Source: Paludibacteraceae bacterium (lineage in GTDB: Bacteria > Bacteroidota > Bacteroidia > Bacteroidales > Paludibacteraceae). Taken from it: a stretch of DNA of 37,319 nt. The DNA lies in contig JAFZLC010000046.1 of assembly GCA_017551675.1 (NCBI GenBank), positions 1 through 37,319 on the forward strand. Direction: 5' to 3'. Shown here one piece after another: positions 14,678 through 24,805 of this stretch; the stretch's first letter is position 1, and the number at the start of each line of letters is the position of its first letter. Position numbers and translations under genes: made by a program. The notes below the pieces were generated by a model, which saw nothing but the letters and a program-made list of their open reading frames with translations, was not told where the DNA came from and did not search any database.

Positions 14678-15637
14678 TTATAACTCAAGTGAGACTTTCT
14701 TGTTTTGTTGTTCTTCGAGGAAGGAGGCTACGTGACGAAGTTTCTTCTGCTCGAAAATCTCCTCGATGGTAATCATCAGACCCGTTTCAATCACATCGCC
14801 AAACTCATCGTTGATGCAAGAACCGAAGGTGCGCATGGTAGGAGAGAGCGACATGTATGCATTGACGAGTGGTGGTATGTTGTGACCTGATTGTTTGACA
14901 TAACTTTTCAGTATCGTGTAGTCTTCCTTGTAATTAGATCCCGTAAGAATTTCGTCTATGCCACTATATTTCGATTCAATATCATAAGGGTAACGAGGAG
15001 TAACGAGATTCTCCTTGTCAGGGAAGTATTTCTTCATGAAGGCGAATAGACAGCAGAGACACTTCTCGTCGAACGAACGATAAATGGTGGCTTTCCCAAA
15101 GAAATATTTAGTGTTGGGAATGACGAGTGTCAATGCTCCCAATCCATCCCAAAGGTTGTCGAGTGCATAGAGACTCTTCGCTCCCATTTTGGTGGATTGA
15201 TATTCAGGGCGAACAAATGAACGTCCCAATTCTATTGTGTAAGGAAGGAATTCGTGGATGAATTTGTCGGAATAGGTGAACAAGTGAGAAGAGGTAAGGT
15301 GAGGTTGTCCGTCTGCATTGAATGTCACTTCACAACCGTGAAGATAGCGGTACCCACCGATGATCTCGCGAGCGTCTGGATTCCAAACAATAAGTTGGTG
15401 GTAAGGGCGTTCCATCGTGTCGTATTCATCAATGTCGCAACTGACGCCAGCGCCTCCACCCGCATTTCTGAAAGAGATTTCTCTGAGTCGACCAATTTCT
15501 CTCACTGTGTTGGGCGCATTTTTGTTTGTCACGATGTATATCTCATTTCCTCCTTTGTTTGTATTGCGGAGGAACAGATCGCGTGTCAATTCCGCCTCTA
15601 TGAGTTCTGTGCTAATTGGAGCAATAATCTCTTCCAT
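14678..15637 (-). CDS. glsB: N-acyltransferase, probable glycine N-acyltransferase GlsB
   Basis: 319 residues with a GNAT-type Acetyltransf_5 domain (about 30-200): IYIVTNKNAPNTVREIGRLREISFR, then GGYRYLHG and YTIELGRSFVRPEYQ. This is the OlsB/hemolysin-type N-acyltransferase family, which moves a 3-hydroxyacyl chain from ACP to an amino acid. In Bacteroides the adjacent pair GlsB/GlsA makes N-acyl glycine (commendamide) and glycine lipids that matter for stress survival. Here the O-acyltransferase lies directly upstream on the same strand (40 bp). Ornithine or serine as the acceptor cannot be excluded. Confidence 0.7.
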   Translation of the reverse strand: MEEIIAPISTELIEAELTRDLFLRNTNKGGNEIYIVTNKNAPNTVREIGRLREISFRNAGGGAGVSCDIDEYDTMERPYHQLIVWNPDAREIIGGYRYLHGCEVTFNADGQPHLTSSHLFTYSDKFIHEFLPYTIELGRSFVRPEYQSTKMGAKSLYALDNLWDGLGALTLVIPNTKYFFGKATIYRSFDEKCLCCLFAFMKKYFPDKENLVTPRYPYDIESKYSGIDEILTGSNYKEDYTILKSYVKQSGHNIPPLVNAYMSLSPTMRTFGSCINDEFGDVIETGLMITIEEIFEQKKLRHVASFLEEQQNKKVSLEL

Positions 15638-15677
15638 GTTTATGCCTATTTTTGTTTAAGTGGTGAATTTGTAGGAC

Positions 15678-16535
15678 TCACCTATTAGTTAAACTGTAAG
15701 ATATCTTTTTTATTTCCTCAGCCCACTCTTTATCCGTTTTGCTTTCATCTAAATCAGTGTAAGAAATGGGTTTGCCAACCGTGATAGTGAATGTGTTACC
15801 TTTTTGTTTGAACAATTCATTCACCAAATAGAGCATTTCTATATTGGCTTTGATTCCGAATTTGGTCCTGTAGTAGGCTAGGTTGTAAAAGAATTTTGAG
15901 TTGTGACCCTCAAAATGAAGTGGGACAATGTCCCTTTGATACTCTTTTGCTTTTGAGACAAAGGTTTTCTTCCATTCGTTATCTCGGATGCTTCCATCTT
16001 TTTGTTTGCGGGAGCAGACACCGGCAGGGAAGAATAATATTGCTTTGTCCGACTCGCATGCCTGGTTGATGAGGTTGGAGATGTTTTTGCTTTGACCTTT
16101 GCCTTGAAGCTTGTTTACTGGGATAAAACTCTCTTTCAGATTGTCAATATACATCAGTAGGTCGTTGACGGGGACCTTCAATCCCTCGTATCTCTTTCCC
16201 AACAAGGTGAGAAGTGCTATTCCATCCAACCCGCCCAACGGGTGATTGCATGCAAAGATGATTCGTCCGTCAGACGGTAAATTCTCCTCTCCCTTTAGTA
16301 TCATTGGAGTCTTAAAGTAATCTGTCATTATAGCTTCTGCAAATTCAGTGCCATACAGATGACCATAAGTCCGGAAAATGTAGTTGATATCGTCTTCGTG
16401 GAAGATTTTTTTTAGATATGAAATGACAAATTTGGGCAATTTCCTTTTTATGGAAGGGATTTTGCTTTCAAGAACGCTATCAAAGTCTATTTGAACGCAA
16501 TTCGGGTTTGTCGCTTCAGCTCTATTCTTTTCCAT
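15678..16535 (-). CDS. glsA: PlsC-like O-acyltransferase, probable GlsA
   Basis: 285 residues with an LPLAT/PlsC fold. The catalytic motif is NHPLGGLDG (His98, Asp104), a five-residue spacing typical of this hemolysin-like subgroup rather than classic HX4D. The second block is LFFPAGVCSRK and the third DIVPLHFEGHNS. There is no transmembrane helix; it is probably a peripheral membrane enzyme. It would esterify the hydroxyl of the N-acyl glycine made by the neighbouring GNAT protein to give a two-chain glycine lipid. It is the first gene of the pair and has a TAAATTTG box 16 bp upstream. A role as a lysophosphatidate acyltransferase is less likely given the neighbour. Confidence 0.7.
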   Translation of the reverse strand: MEKNRAEATNPNCVQIDFDSVLESKIPSIKRKLPKFVISYLKKIFHEDDINYIFRTYGHLYGTEFAEAIMTDYFKTPMILKGEENLPSDGRIIFACNHPLGGLDGIALLTLLGKRYEGLKVPVNDLLMYIDNLKESFIPVNKLQGKGQSKNISNLINQACESDKAILFFPAGVCSRKQKDGSIRDNEWKKTFVSKAKEYQRDIVPLHFEGHNSKFFYNLAYYRTKFGIKANIEMLYLVNELFKQKGNTFTITVGKPISYTDLDESKTDKEWAEEIKKISYSLTNR

Positions 16536-16551
16536 CTTTATCTTATTAGTG

Positions 16552-16559
16552 CAAATTTA
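16552..16559 (-). promoter_or_regulatory. Putative -7 box of the acyltransferase pair
   Basis: The minus strand reads TAAATTTG (TAnnTTTG) 16 bp before the ATG at 16535. Confidence 0.45.
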
Positions 16560-16664
16560 GTTAAAAATAATTAAAAGAGGAAAAGTTCGCCTAAAATATA
16601 CACGGGTTTTTTCAATTAACTTTTTGTTGCTCGTTGGCGGGGTCGATGTGTAGATGTGCCTTGT

Positions 16665-16697
16665 TTGTTGGTAACTTGTTGATAACTTGTTGGTGGT
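16665..16697 (+). repeat. Three 11-bp tandem repeats upstream of mraZ
   Basis: TTGTTGGTAAC, TTGTTGATAAC and TTGTTGGTGGT follow each other without spacing, one helical turn per unit. They lie 80-115 bp upstream of the mraZ -7 box. A regulatory site is possible but not identified. Confidence 0.5.
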
Positions 16698-16743
16698 GAA
16701 TGGGTGGCGGTTAATAAAAATAAAAAAATAGTTAATAAAAAGT

Positions 16744-16763
16744 AAAGTGGGGGATAGTGGGGG
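16744..16763 (+). promoter_or_regulatory. Putative MraZ operator: two AGTGGGGG boxes
   Basis: AAAGTGGGGG and ATAGTGGGGG are adjacent 10-bp units. MraZ is known to bind direct TGGGN repeats with 10-bp spacing in E. coli and AAAGTG-type repeats in mollicutes; both patterns fit. The boxes lie 15-35 bp upstream of the TATCTTTG element, where a bound protein would block the -33 region. Confidence 0.6.
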
Positions 16764-16778
16764 AATAAAAATTATTTT

Positions 16779-16786
16779 TATCTTTG
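16779..16786 (+). promoter_or_regulatory. -7 box of the dcw operon promoter
   Basis: TATCTTTG, a perfect Bacteroidota -7 box, about 20 bp before the first possible mraZ start. It is the only strong promoter-like element seen for the following cluster. Confidence 0.65.
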
Positions 16787-16805
16787 CGAATGTGAAATTG
16801 TATGA

Positions 16806-17270
16806 ATGTGCATGTATAAGTTTTTGAGTAAAATAGAAGCTAAGGTAGACAACAAGGGACGTTTGTTCGTTCCAGCCGCCTATCGACGCATGCTGGAAGC
16901 AGCTGGCGAGACCTCACTTTGCTTGCGGGTAGACCCGATAGCGAAGTGTGCGAAGCTCTATCCAAACTCAGAATGGGAAAAGATAGATGCACAATTCACT
17001 TCTAAATTGAATATGTGGAATAAGGACGACCAACGTTTGTATCGTCAGTTTGCTTCGAGTGTGGAGCAGGTGGACATTGATGCGAGCGGTCGTGTCCTGA
17101 TACAAAAGAAACATTTGGATGTCATCGGCGTTGAGACAGAGGCTCTTTTTGTGGGTATGGGTAGTTATTTTGAAATATGGAAGGCTGAGAACCTTGAAGA
17201 TGGAATGATGTCTGATGAAGATTTTTCTGCTGCATTACAGGAAAAGATGGGAAGTCTTTTGACTTTCTGA
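16806..17270 (+). CDS. mraZ: Division/cell-wall cluster regulator MraZ
   Basis: 154 residues with two SpoVT/AbrB-like MraZ domains. The first has IEAKVDNKGRLFVPAAYRR, the second VEQVDIDASGRVLIQKKHL; both carry the DxxGR signature that contacts DNA. MraZ forms a ring-like multimer and represses its own operon through repeat boxes, which are visible upstream. Two in-frame starts are possible: 16806 (MCMYKF) and 16812 (MYKF). The second matches family N-termini better. A tiny out-of-frame frame (MNVHV, from 16802) overlaps the start region and ends at 16819. Confidence 0.95.
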   Translation: MCMYKFLSKIEAKVDNKGRLFVPAAYRRMLEAAGETSLCLRVDPIAKCAKLYPNSEWEKIDAQFTSKLNMWNKDDQRLYRQFASSVEQVDIDASGRVLIQKKHLDVIGVETEALFVGMGSYFEIWKAENLEDGMMSDEDFSAALQEKMGSLLTF

Positions 17271-17294
17271 TTCGTTGACCTTAAAAAAATAGAT

Positions 17295-18212
17295 ATGGCG
17301 AATGTTTATCATACTCCAGCATTGTTGGTTCCTTGTATGGAGGGACTACAAATAAAGAAGAATGGCATCTATGTGGATGTTACATTTGGTGGAGGAGGAC
17401 ACTCGCGAGAGATCTTGAACAGATTGGGTGAAAATGGTAGATTGATCGCCTTTGATCAGGATTTGGATGCACTTCAGAATGTGATTCAGGATAAGAGATT
17501 CACATTCGTCAGAAGTAATTTCCGATTCCTCTCCAATTTTCTAAAATATCATGAGGCCGACCAAGTGGATGGCATCTTGGCTGATTTGGGTGTCTCTTTT
17601 CATCATTTCGATGAGGCTGAGAGGGGATTCTCCTTCCGGTTTGATGGAGCACTTGATATGCGAATGAATCAGAAGGCTCAACTGACAGCTGCCGAGGTGC
17701 TCAATACTTATTCGGAAGAAAAATTGGCTGACCTCCTATTTTATTATGGAGAATTGTCCAATGCCAGAAAATTGGCTTCAGTGATTGTGAAAGCAAGAGC
17801 TGACAAGCCTTTCTCTCAGATTGGTGATTTGGTGTCGCTGACAGAACCTTTCTTGGGAAAGGATAAACAGAAAAAGGACTTGGCACGTCTCTTCCAAGCG
17901 ATTCGAATTGAAGTGAATCATGAGATGGATGCTTTGAAGGCAATGTTGCAACAGACATTGACTGTACTTAAGCCGGGTGGCCGATTGGTGGTTCTAACCT
18001 ACCATTCTTTGGAAGATCGTCTGGTGAAGAACTTTATGAAGTCCGGTAATTTTGAAGGAAAGGTGGAGCAAGATTTCTTCGGAAATAGAAAATCTCCTTT
18101 CCGATTGGTTAATAATAAGGTGATAGTCCCCGATGATGCCGAGATTGAGGCAAACCCTCGTTCTCGTAGTGCCAAGCTGAGGATTGCAGAAAAAATAGAA
18201 AACGAGCAGTAA
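17295..18212 (+). CDS. rsmH: 16S rRNA (cytosine(1402)-N4)-methyltransferase
   Basis: 305 residues, full length for RsmH (MraW). The start MANVYHTPALLVPCMEGL is typical. The SAM motif is VDVTFGGGGHSREIL; other landmarks are GRLIAFDQD, ILADLGVSFHHFDEAERGFSFRFDGALDMRMN and the C-terminal block ALKPGGRLVVLTYHSLEDR (here VLKPGG). It methylates C1402 of 16S rRNA in the ribosomal decoding site. It is the second gene of the cluster, 24 bp after mraZ and 7 bp before ftsL, as in most bacteria. Confidence 0.97.
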   Translation: MANVYHTPALLVPCMEGLQIKKNGIYVDVTFGGGGHSREILNRLGENGRLIAFDQDLDALQNVIQDKRFTFVRSNFRFLSNFLKYHEADQVDGILADLGVSFHHFDEAERGFSFRFDGALDMRMNQKAQLTAAEVLNTYSEEKLADLLFYYGELSNARKLASVIVKARADKPFSQIGDLVSLTEPFLGKDKQKKDLARLFQAIRIEVNHEMDALKAMLQQTLTVLKPGGRLVVLTYHSLEDRLVKNFMKSGNFEGKVEQDFFGNRKSPFRLVNNKVIVPDDAEIEANPRSRSAKLRIAEKIENEQ

Positions 18213-18219
18213 ATAAAGA

Positions 18220-18585
18220 ATGAGTTTTTTTAAGAAACCGTTGCAAAATGTGAAGGAATTCACTGATTTCACGAGTGGTTCCATCCGTGATGTTTTCACA
18301 GGAAACATCTTTCGAAAAGATTTCCTGAAACGTCAGGTCCCTTTATGCTTCTTAATTGTCTTCTTTATTTTCTGTCATATTGGTTTAAGGTATAGTTGTG
18401 AGGATAAGATTTTGCAGATTGAGAAGGCGAAAATAGAGCTGGAAGATGTGAAGTTTGATGCGATGACACGATCCTCCGATTTGCTGGGATTGGGTAAACA
18501 ATCGCGAGTCCAACAACTAGTCTGGCGAAAAGACACAACGTTGTTACCTTCCCAAACACCGCCAATAGTTATAAAGAAAAAATGA
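18220..18585 (+). CDS. ftsL: FtsL-like cell division protein
   Basis: 121 residues. A cytoplasmic N-terminus (about 1-45) is followed by one transmembrane helix (VPLCFLIVFFIFCHIGL, about 47-63) and a short periplasmic coiled-coil stretch (EDKILQIEKAKIELEDVKFD). This is the bitopic topology of FtsL, which with FtsQ and FtsB controls FtsWI activity at the septum. Sequence conservation is low across phyla; the call rests on topology and on the position between rsmH and ftsI. The N-terminal extension (FTSGSIRDVFTGNIF) is longer than in E. coli FtsL, and fits the Bacteroidota FtsL-like family. Confidence 0.85.
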   Translation: MSFFKKPLQNVKEFTDFTSGSIRDVFTGNIFRKDFLKRQVPLCFLIVFFIFCHIGLRYSCEDKILQIEKAKIELEDVKFDAMTRSSDLLGLGKQSRVQQLVWRKDTTLLPSQTPPIVIKKK

Positions 18586-18617
18586 CAACAACTTAAAAAT
18601 TATAGTTTGAATTTTTT

Positions 18618-20732
18618 ATGAGTTCCATTAAAAAGGAAATATTGAATCGTTTCACCCTCATCTATGTCATTATGTTGGCATTGATGATTCCCGTCGTCTA
18701 CAAAATGTACGACACGATGGTGACGGAAGGCGATTTCTGGCGAAACCTTGGAACTCAGCAAAGTAAGAAGAAAGAAAAGGAACCTCATCGTGGCAACATC
18801 TTGTCTTGCGATGGGAAATTACTTGTGACAAGTATTCCTTCGTATGTCTTACACATGGATTTTAGAGCTGCTGGAATGACTCCGGCACTCTTCGATTCTT
18901 GTTTACCTATGTTGGCTGATTCGTTGGGTAACTTCTATAACGTCTCTCCTTCTGTGATAAAATCGCATTTAAGGACTGGTTATAACAAGGGCTCTCGCTA
19001 CTATAAGATTAGCAAGCAGAAGATCTCTTACGTGGATCTGAAGCGTGTGAAGACTTTCCCATTGTTTAATTTGGGAAGTAATGTTGGTGGATTGACTCCT
19101 TACGAACAGGTGAGTAGAAAATTCCCATTCGGCTCGACCTCCATGTGTTCTCGTACCATTGGTGGTTTGTATGCTGAGATTGATAAAGGTGGTAAGAGTG
19201 GACTGGAACATCGCTTTGATTCTGTGTTGAGGGGTGTCCCTGGATTGGCTCAAGAACTCTATGTGGGTAGCAAGAAACATGATGTCATTATCGAAGAACC
19301 GATAGAGGGAAAGGATGTGATGACCACCATGGATGTCAACATCATGGATATCACGGATAATGCTTTGCGCAAAACTCTTTCTCGTGTGGAGGCTGAAAAA
19401 GGGTGTGCCGTGGTAATGGAGGTGGCAACGGGTCAGATCAAGGCGATGAGCAATCTGAAACGTGATGCTAGTGGCAATTATATCGAGGGTGAAAACTACG
19501 CAGTGAGTTCACAGACGGAGCCTGGTTCCACTTTCAAAATTGCCTCTTCCATCGTTGCACTGGAAAATGGTATCGATACCTCCAAAATTGTTGATACGGG
19601 TGATGGCGTTTGGCATATCTATGGAAGAGACATGAAGGATTGGAATCATCACAGAGCAGGTCAGAATGGAAAGATTTCTCTGAACCGTGGTATTCAGGTC
19701 TCTTCTAATATAGTGATCGCTAAAATTATAGAGGATAAGTTCAACAAAGAACCGATGAAGTATGTTGAGGCTCTTTATAAGATGGGACTAAATACACCAT
19801 TGTCAATCGAATTGAATGGTGTGGCGGAACCACGAATAAAGAATGTGAACGACCCTACATGGTCTAAGACAACCCTCCCATGGATGGCTCACGGATATGA
19901 GATTAAGATTCCACCCATCAATCTGCTTACCTTTTATAATGGTCTTGCAAACAATGGGAAAATGATTCAGCCCACCTTGCTCAAAGGTATCTATTACAAT
20001 GGAAAGGAGTTGCAACGAAATGATAAGATCAATGTCATCAACGAAAAGTTGTGTAGTCAGGTAACTCTGGACAAAGTGAGACGGATGATGATCGATGTGG
20101 TGGAGAAGGGAACGGCAAAGAATGTACATTCAGACTATTTTCTGATTGCGGGTAAAACGGGAACTGCAGTGCAGAAGGTGGATGGTCAGCGAAAACATCA
20201 GCTGACCTTTTGTGGCTACTTCCCTGCTGATAATCCCAAGTATTCAATGATCGTCGTGGTGTGGTATCCAAATACGCAAAAATATTACCCTTCAGCGGGT
20301 GGTATCTCTGGCGAAGTCTTTAAAAACGTGGCTGAACGTATCTATGCACAGAGTCCTTTGACACGCACGTATCTGACAGACATCACCAGATCCTCGGATG
20401 AACAATTCTATCCAGCATCCAAGGATGGTAATTATAAAGACCTCTCCTATTTGTTGGATAAACTAGGTTTGAAGTACCGTACGGATAAAAAGATGTCATC
20501 GGGTTGGTGTCGCTCGTATTCCTCTAAGACGGGGATTGACCTGGCCAACCAAAATGTACGTGATGGTATTGTTCCGAATGTGGTTGGAATGGGTGCCAAG
20601 GATGCAGTCTTCTTGATGGAGAACCGTGGATTGAAGGTGAAGTTGAATGGTGTCGGAACGGTCAGTTCTCAGTCGATACCTCCTGGAGGAGCTGCTATAA
20701 AAGGTAATTTGGTTGTTCTTAATTTAAAATGA
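18618..20732 (+). CDS. ftsI: Septal peptidoglycan transpeptidase FtsI (PBP3) with PASTA domain
   Basis: 704 residues. One transmembrane anchor (about 12-32), a pedestal/dimerisation domain with [17 protein letters not shown], and a transpeptidase domain with the three active-site motifs: STFK (Ser304), SSN (362-364) and KTGT (from Lys513). A C-terminal PASTA domain (about 650-704; [21 protein letters not shown]) may bind peptidoglycan; it is absent from E. coli FtsI but present in Bacteroidota and Gram-positive homologues. It cross-links septal peptidoglycan together with FtsW. The start follows ftsL by 32 bp, and the stop is 1 nt before murE. Confidence 0.96.
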   Translation: MSSIKKEILNRFTLIYVIMLALMIPVVYKMYDTMVTEGDFWRNLGTQQSKKKEKEPHRGNILSCDGKLLVTSIPSYVLHMDFRAAGMTPALFDSCLPMLADSLGNFYNVSPSVIKSHLRTGYNKGSRYYKISKQKISYVDLKRVKTFPLFNLGSNVGGLTPYEQVSRKFPFGSTSMCSRTIGGLYAEIDKGGKSGLEHRFDSVLRGVPGLAQELYVGSKKHDVIIEEPIEGKDVMTTMDVNIMDITDNALRKTLSRVEAEKGCAVVMEVATGQIKAMSNLKRDASGNYIEGENYAVSSQTEPGSTFKIASSIVALENGIDTSKIVDTGDGVWHIYGRDMKDWNHHRAGQNGKISLNRGIQVSSNIVIAKIIEDKFNKEPMKYVEALYKMGLNTPLSIELNGVAEPRIKNVNDPTWSKTTLPWMAHGYEIKIPPINLLTFYNGLANNGKMIQPTLLKGIYYNGKELQRNDKINVINEKLCSQVTLDKVRRMMIDVVEKGTAKNVHSDYFLIAGKTGTAVQKVDGQRKHQLTFCGYFPADNPKYSMIVVVWYPNTQKYYPSAGGISGEVFKNVAERIYAQSPLTRTYLTDITRSSDEQFYPASKDGNYKDLSYLLDKLGLKYRTDKKMSSGWCRSYSSKTGIDLANQNVRDGIVPNVVGMGAKDAVFLMENRGLKVKLNGVGTVSSQSIPPGGAAIKGNLVVLNLK

Positions 20733-20733
20733 T

Positions 20734-22185
20734 ATGAAGAATTTAAATGATATACTGGCTAGTACGAAAGTGCTAAAATGGGTGGGAGAGCCTTCTGTCG
20801 AGATCTCCGATGTGCAGTTCGATTCACGTAAGGTGACGAACGGCTCTCTTTTTGTGGCTACCCGAGGAACAACGGTGGATGGTCACACGTTTATCACTTC
20901 GTCGGTCGAAAAAGGTGCAAAGGCTATTGTTTGCGAAACATTGCCAGACCAACTATCGGATGCGGTCACCTATGTGCTCGTTGAGAATTCAAGTGCGGCA
21001 CTGGGCCAAATCGCTTCTGCATGGTACGATTATCCATCTTCTTCATTACGCCTTGTGGGTGTGACGGGTACGAATGGTAAAACTACCATTGCCACCCTTT
21101 TATATCAGTTGTTTACTAGGATGGGCTACAAATGCGGACTACTCTCAACGGTTCGTAATTATGTGGTGGATCAGGCTTTCACTGCCACTCATACGACAGC
21201 GGATTCACTGACCATCAACTCACTTTTGTCCCGTATGGTGGAGGCTGGTTGCACATTCGCCTTTATGGAGGTGAGTTCTCACTCCATCGACCAACATCGT
21301 ATCGAAGGATTGGTCTTTGAAGGCGGTATCTTCACCAATCTGACCAGAGATCATTTGGATTATCATAAGACATTTGCCAACTATTTGAATGTCAAAAAAC
21401 GTTTCTTCGACTCCCTCTCAGAAGAGGCTTTCGCCTTAACGAATGAGGATGATAAGAATGGACGAGTGATGTTACAGAATACGAAAGCAAAGAAACTGGG
21501 TTATTCAGTGCGTACACTGACCGACTTTAAGACAACAGTCTTGGCAGATGGTTTTGAAGGCATGAATCTCTTGATGAATGGCGTTGAAGTCTATGTTCCA
21601 TTCATAGGTAAGTTCAATGCATCGAATCTGACGGCAGTCTTCGGTGCAGCAGTCTCCCTCGGTTTCCCGAAGGAGGAGGTGTTGATTCATTTGAGTGCGT
21701 TGCGTCCTGTATGTGGACGTTTCGAGCCTATCGCTGCACCATCAGGTTATAAAGCCATCGTCGATTATGCACATACACCAGATGCATTGAAAAATGTGAT
21801 TGACACGATTAATGAGGTGCGTTGCGGTAATGGACGTTTGATAACAGTTGTGGGTTGTGGCGGTAATCGTGATAAAGGCAAACGCCCTATGATGGCACAG
21901 GAGGCGGTAGCAGGTAGTGATCAGGTGATCATCACTTCAGATAATCCGCGAGATGAGGAGCCACAGGATATCATCAATGATATGTTGGCTGGATTGAAGG
22001 CCGGTGAGATGTCAAAGGTGATTACCATCCCAGATCGTTATCAGGCGATTAAGACGGCTGCATTGTTAGCTCAACCTTCTGATGTTATTCTCATAGCAGG
22101 AAAGGGACATGAGGATTATCAGGAGATAAAAGGAGTGAAACATCATTTCGATGATCATGAGGTGATTCGAGAGGTGATGAAATAA
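20734..22185 (+). CDS. murE: UDP-MurNAc-L-Ala-D-Glu:meso-DAP ligase
   Basis: 483 residues in three Mur-ligase domains. The ATP loop is VTGTNGKTT (110-118), the central motif [18 protein letters not shown]. The substrate motif DNPR (403-406, in [10 protein letters not shown]) marks ligases that add meso-diaminopimelate rather than lysine, so the peptidoglycan should be DAP type. It is a cytoplasmic enzyme that makes the UDP-MurNAc tripeptide. Position right after ftsI (1-nt gap) suggests translational coupling. The next ligase gene, murF, is not in this window. Confidence 0.97.
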   Translation: MKNLNDILASTKVLKWVGEPSVEISDVQFDSRKVTNGSLFVATRGTTVDGHTFITSSVEKGAKAIVCETLPDQLSDAVTYVLVENSSAALGQIASAWYDYPSSSLRLVGVTGTNGKTTIATLLYQLFTRMGYKCGLLSTVRNYVVDQAFTATHTTADSLTINSLLSRMVEAGCTFAFMEVSSHSIDQHRIEGLVFEGGIFTNLTRDHLDYHKTFANYLNVKKRFFDSLSEEAFALTNEDDKNGRVMLQNTKAKKLGYSVRTLTDFKTTVLADGFEGMNLLMNGVEVYVPFIGKFNASNLTAVFGAAVSLGFPKEEVLIHLSALRPVCGRFEPIAAPSGYKAIVDYAHTPDALKNVIDTINEVRCGNGRLITVVGCGGNRDKGKRPMMAQEAVAGSDQVIITSDNPRDEEPQDIINDMLAGLKAGEMSKVITIPDRYQAIKTAALLAQPSDVILIAGKGHEDYQEIKGVKHHFDDHEVIREVMK

Positions 22186-22213
22186 ATAGATAACTTGTTA
22201 AAATTTATATACG

Positions 22214-23428
22214 ATGTTTTATTATTTGTTCAATTATTTTTCTCAATTGGGAATGCCAGGAGCGGGAGTGTTTAAATACATATCCTTTCGTTCTGCAATG
22301 GCTTTTATCTTTGCATTGTTGATTGCAACATTCATTGGGAAGAAAATCATTCAATATCTGCAAAAGAAACAGATAGGTGAAACTATTAGAGATTTGGACC
22401 TGGCGGGACAAATGGCTAAGAAGGGTACACCAACGATGGGTGGTATCATCATCATTGTCTCCATCCTTGTTCCCGTGTTGCTTTTTGCCAAATTGGACAA
22501 TGTCTACATTATCCTTATGGTTGTTTCAACCCTTTGGTTGGGTATCATGGGATTCTGGGATGATTACATCAAAGTATTTAAGAAGGATAAAGAAGGAATG
22601 AAGGGCAGATATAAAATCATAGGCCAGATTGGTATTGGTTTTATAGTTGCCATGACACTCTATTTGAGTGATGATGTGGTGATTCGTGAGAATACCACTA
22701 CCATCAGACAAGATACGGAGGTGGTTGAATATGTGAACAAATCGGAGAAGTCGACAAAGACCACCATCCCTTTTGTGAAAAACAACAATTTTGATTATTC
22801 GTACATCTTCTCATGGGCAGGTGAAAACGCACAGGTATTGGGTTGGATCTTCTTCATGTTGATGGTGATTATCGTAGTGACAGCCGTTTCCAATGGTGCC
22901 AACCTGACGGATGGTTTGGATGGCTTGTCGACGGGAGTCTCGGCCATCATAGGTATTACGTTGGTGATTTTGGCTTACCTCTCCAGTCACGTGGAGTTTG
23001 CCAGCTATCTTAATATTATGTACATACCAAACTCGGAGGAGTTGGTTATATTCCTATGTGCCTTTGTGGGTGCATTGATTGGCTTCTTGTGGTACAATGC
23101 CTATCCAGCTCAAGTCTTTATGGGCGATACGGGAAGTTTGATGATTGGAGGTGTGATAGCAGTAAGTGCCATTATCATTCATAAGGAGTTGTTGTTACCA
23201 GTCTTGTGCGGTATCTTCTTTGTGGAGAGTCTTTCCGTGATTCTTCAGACCTCTTATTTTAAATATACGAAGAAGAAGTTTGGAGAGGGTAAAAGAATCT
23301 TTTTGATGGCGCCATTGCATCATCATTATCAGAAGAAGAATATCCCAGAGTCTAAGATAGTGGCTCGTTTTTGGATCATCACCATTTTGTTAGCTATGCT
23401 AACTATCATCACATTGAAAATTCGTTAA
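22214..23428 (+). CDS. mraY: Phospho-MurNAc-pentapeptide transferase MraY
   Basis: 404 residues with about ten hydrophobic helices. MraY motifs are visible: [60 protein letters not shown] and [10 protein letters not shown]. It transfers phospho-MurNAc-pentapeptide to undecaprenyl phosphate to make lipid I at the inner membrane. The segment from about 157 to 198 ([21 protein letters not shown] and beyond) is a long hydrophilic loop that makes this protein some 40 residues longer than the roughly 360-residue E. coli enzyme. It is in the usual place between murE and murD. Confidence 0.97.
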   Translation: MFYYLFNYFSQLGMPGAGVFKYISFRSAMAFIFALLIATFIGKKIIQYLQKKQIGETIRDLDLAGQMAKKGTPTMGGIIIIVSILVPVLLFAKLDNVYIILMVVSTLWLGIMGFWDDYIKVFKKDKEGMKGRYKIIGQIGIGFIVAMTLYLSDDVVIRENTTTIRQDTEVVEYVNKSEKSTKTTIPFVKNNNFDYSYIFSWAGENAQVLGWIFFMLMVIIVVTAVSNGANLTDGLDGLSTGVSAIIGITLVILAYLSSHVEFASYLNIMYIPNSEELVIFLCAFVGALIGFLWYNAYPAQVFMGDTGSLMIGGVIAVSAIIIHKELLLPVLCGIFFVESLSVILQTSYFKYTKKKFGEGKRIFLMAPLHHHYQKKNIPESKIVARFWIITILLAMLTIITLKIR

Positions 23429-23451
23429 ACGGTAAAAATATAGAGTGAATC

Positions 23452-24786
23452 ATGAAAAGAATTGTTGTATTAGGTGCAGGAGAAAGTGGCGTAGGTGCTG
23501 CCATATTAGCCAAAACCAAGGGATTTGACGTGTTTGTTTCCGACAAGTCAACGATTAAGGACCCATATAAAAAAGAGCTGGATTCTTATTCGATTCCATG
23601 GGAAGAGGGAATGCATACGGAGGAGAAAATATTATCTGCCAATGAGGTGGTGAAGAGTCCGGGTATCCCTGAAAATGCTCCGATGATAGTTGCACTAAGA
23701 CAACGTTCTATCCCCATTATTTCAGAGATAGAATTCGCTAATCGTTATACTGATGCGAAGATGATATGCATCACGGGTAGTAATGGTAAGACTACCACCA
23801 CCATGTTGATTCATCACCTCTTGAAGGAGGCTGGATTGAATGTGGGTTTGGCTGGTAATATCGGTTTCAGTTTGGCTCGTCAGGTGGCTTTGGAGGACAA
23901 AGACTACTATGTGATTGAATTGAGCAGTTTCCAATTGGATGGAATGTATGAGTTTAAGGCTGATGTGGCTGTCTTGCTGAATATCACACCTGACCATTTG
24001 GACCGTTACGAATACAAATTTCAAAACTATATCAACTCTAAATTCCGTATTGTACAAAACATGAAGGCATCGGATTATTTCATCTATTGGAATGATGACC
24101 CTGTTATTCAAAAGGAATTGGAGACTCGCCATATTGAGGCAAAGAAAATGCCGTTCGCTCTTCATAAGGCGGCTGGCATCGCTGCTTATATCGAGAATGA
24201 ACTGATGAAGATCAATACACAAAACCGTTCTGTAGAGATTCCAGTTTCATCCATCCCATTGAGAGGTACTCATAACATGTACAACTCCATGGCGGCAAGT
24301 ATCACAGCTTGCTTGTGCAACATCTCTGACGATAATCTTCGTTCTTCACTTCAAACCTTTAAGGGTGCAGAGCATCGCTTGGAAGAGGTGGCTAAAGTGG
24401 GTGGCGTGCGTTTCATCAACGACTCGAAAGCAACTAATGTTAATTCTTGCTGGTATGCACTTCAGTGTATGACGGAGCCTGTTGTTTTAATCTTAGGTGG
24501 TAAGGACAAAGGTAATGACTATACAGAGATTGAAGAGTTGGTAAAGAACAAAGTGAAGGCTATTGTCTGCTTGGGTGTTGACAACAGCAAGTTGCACAAG
24601 TTCTTTGATGGTATGGTACCTGCCATCGAGGATGCATCGTCCATGAAGGAGGCTATCGATAAGTGTTATCGTTTGGCATCGAGTGGCGATACAGTCTTGC
24701 TTTCTCCTTGCTGCGCAAGCTTTGATTTGTTTAAGAGTTATGAGGATCGTGGAACTCAGTTTAAAGAGTGCGTGAGACAATTATAA
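23452..24786 (+). CDS. murD: UDP-MurNAc-L-alanine:D-glutamate ligase
   Basis: 444 residues. The N-terminal Rossmann-like domain starts RIVVLGAGESGVGAAILA. The ATP loop is ITGSNGKTTTTM (107-118), followed by VIELSSFQL, NITPDHLDRY and FKGAEHRLEEV, and the C-terminal domain has ILGGKDKGNDY and LLSPCCASFDLF. It adds D-Glu to UDP-MurNAc-L-Ala in the cytoplasm. It acts before MurE, whose gene lies two places upstream. Confidence 0.97.
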   Translation: MKRIVVLGAGESGVGAAILAKTKGFDVFVSDKSTIKDPYKKELDSYSIPWEEGMHTEEKILSANEVVKSPGIPENAPMIVALRQRSIPIISEIEFANRYTDAKMICITGSNGKTTTTMLIHHLLKEAGLNVGLAGNIGFSLARQVALEDKDYYVIELSSFQLDGMYEFKADVAVLLNITPDHLDRYEYKFQNYINSKFRIVQNMKASDYFIYWNDDPVIQKELETRHIEAKKMPFALHKAAGIAAYIENELMKINTQNRSVEIPVSSIPLRGTHNMYNSMAASITACLCNISDDNLRSSLQTFKGAEHRLEEVAKVGGVRFINDSKATNVNSCWYALQCMTEPVVLILGGKDKGNDYTEIEELVKNKVKAIVCLGVDNSKLHKFFDGMVPAIEDASSMKEAIDKCYRLASSGDTVLLSPCCASFDLFKSYEDRGTQFKECVRQL

Positions 24787-24805
24787 ATAATCGTAAAGGA
24801 AAGAC

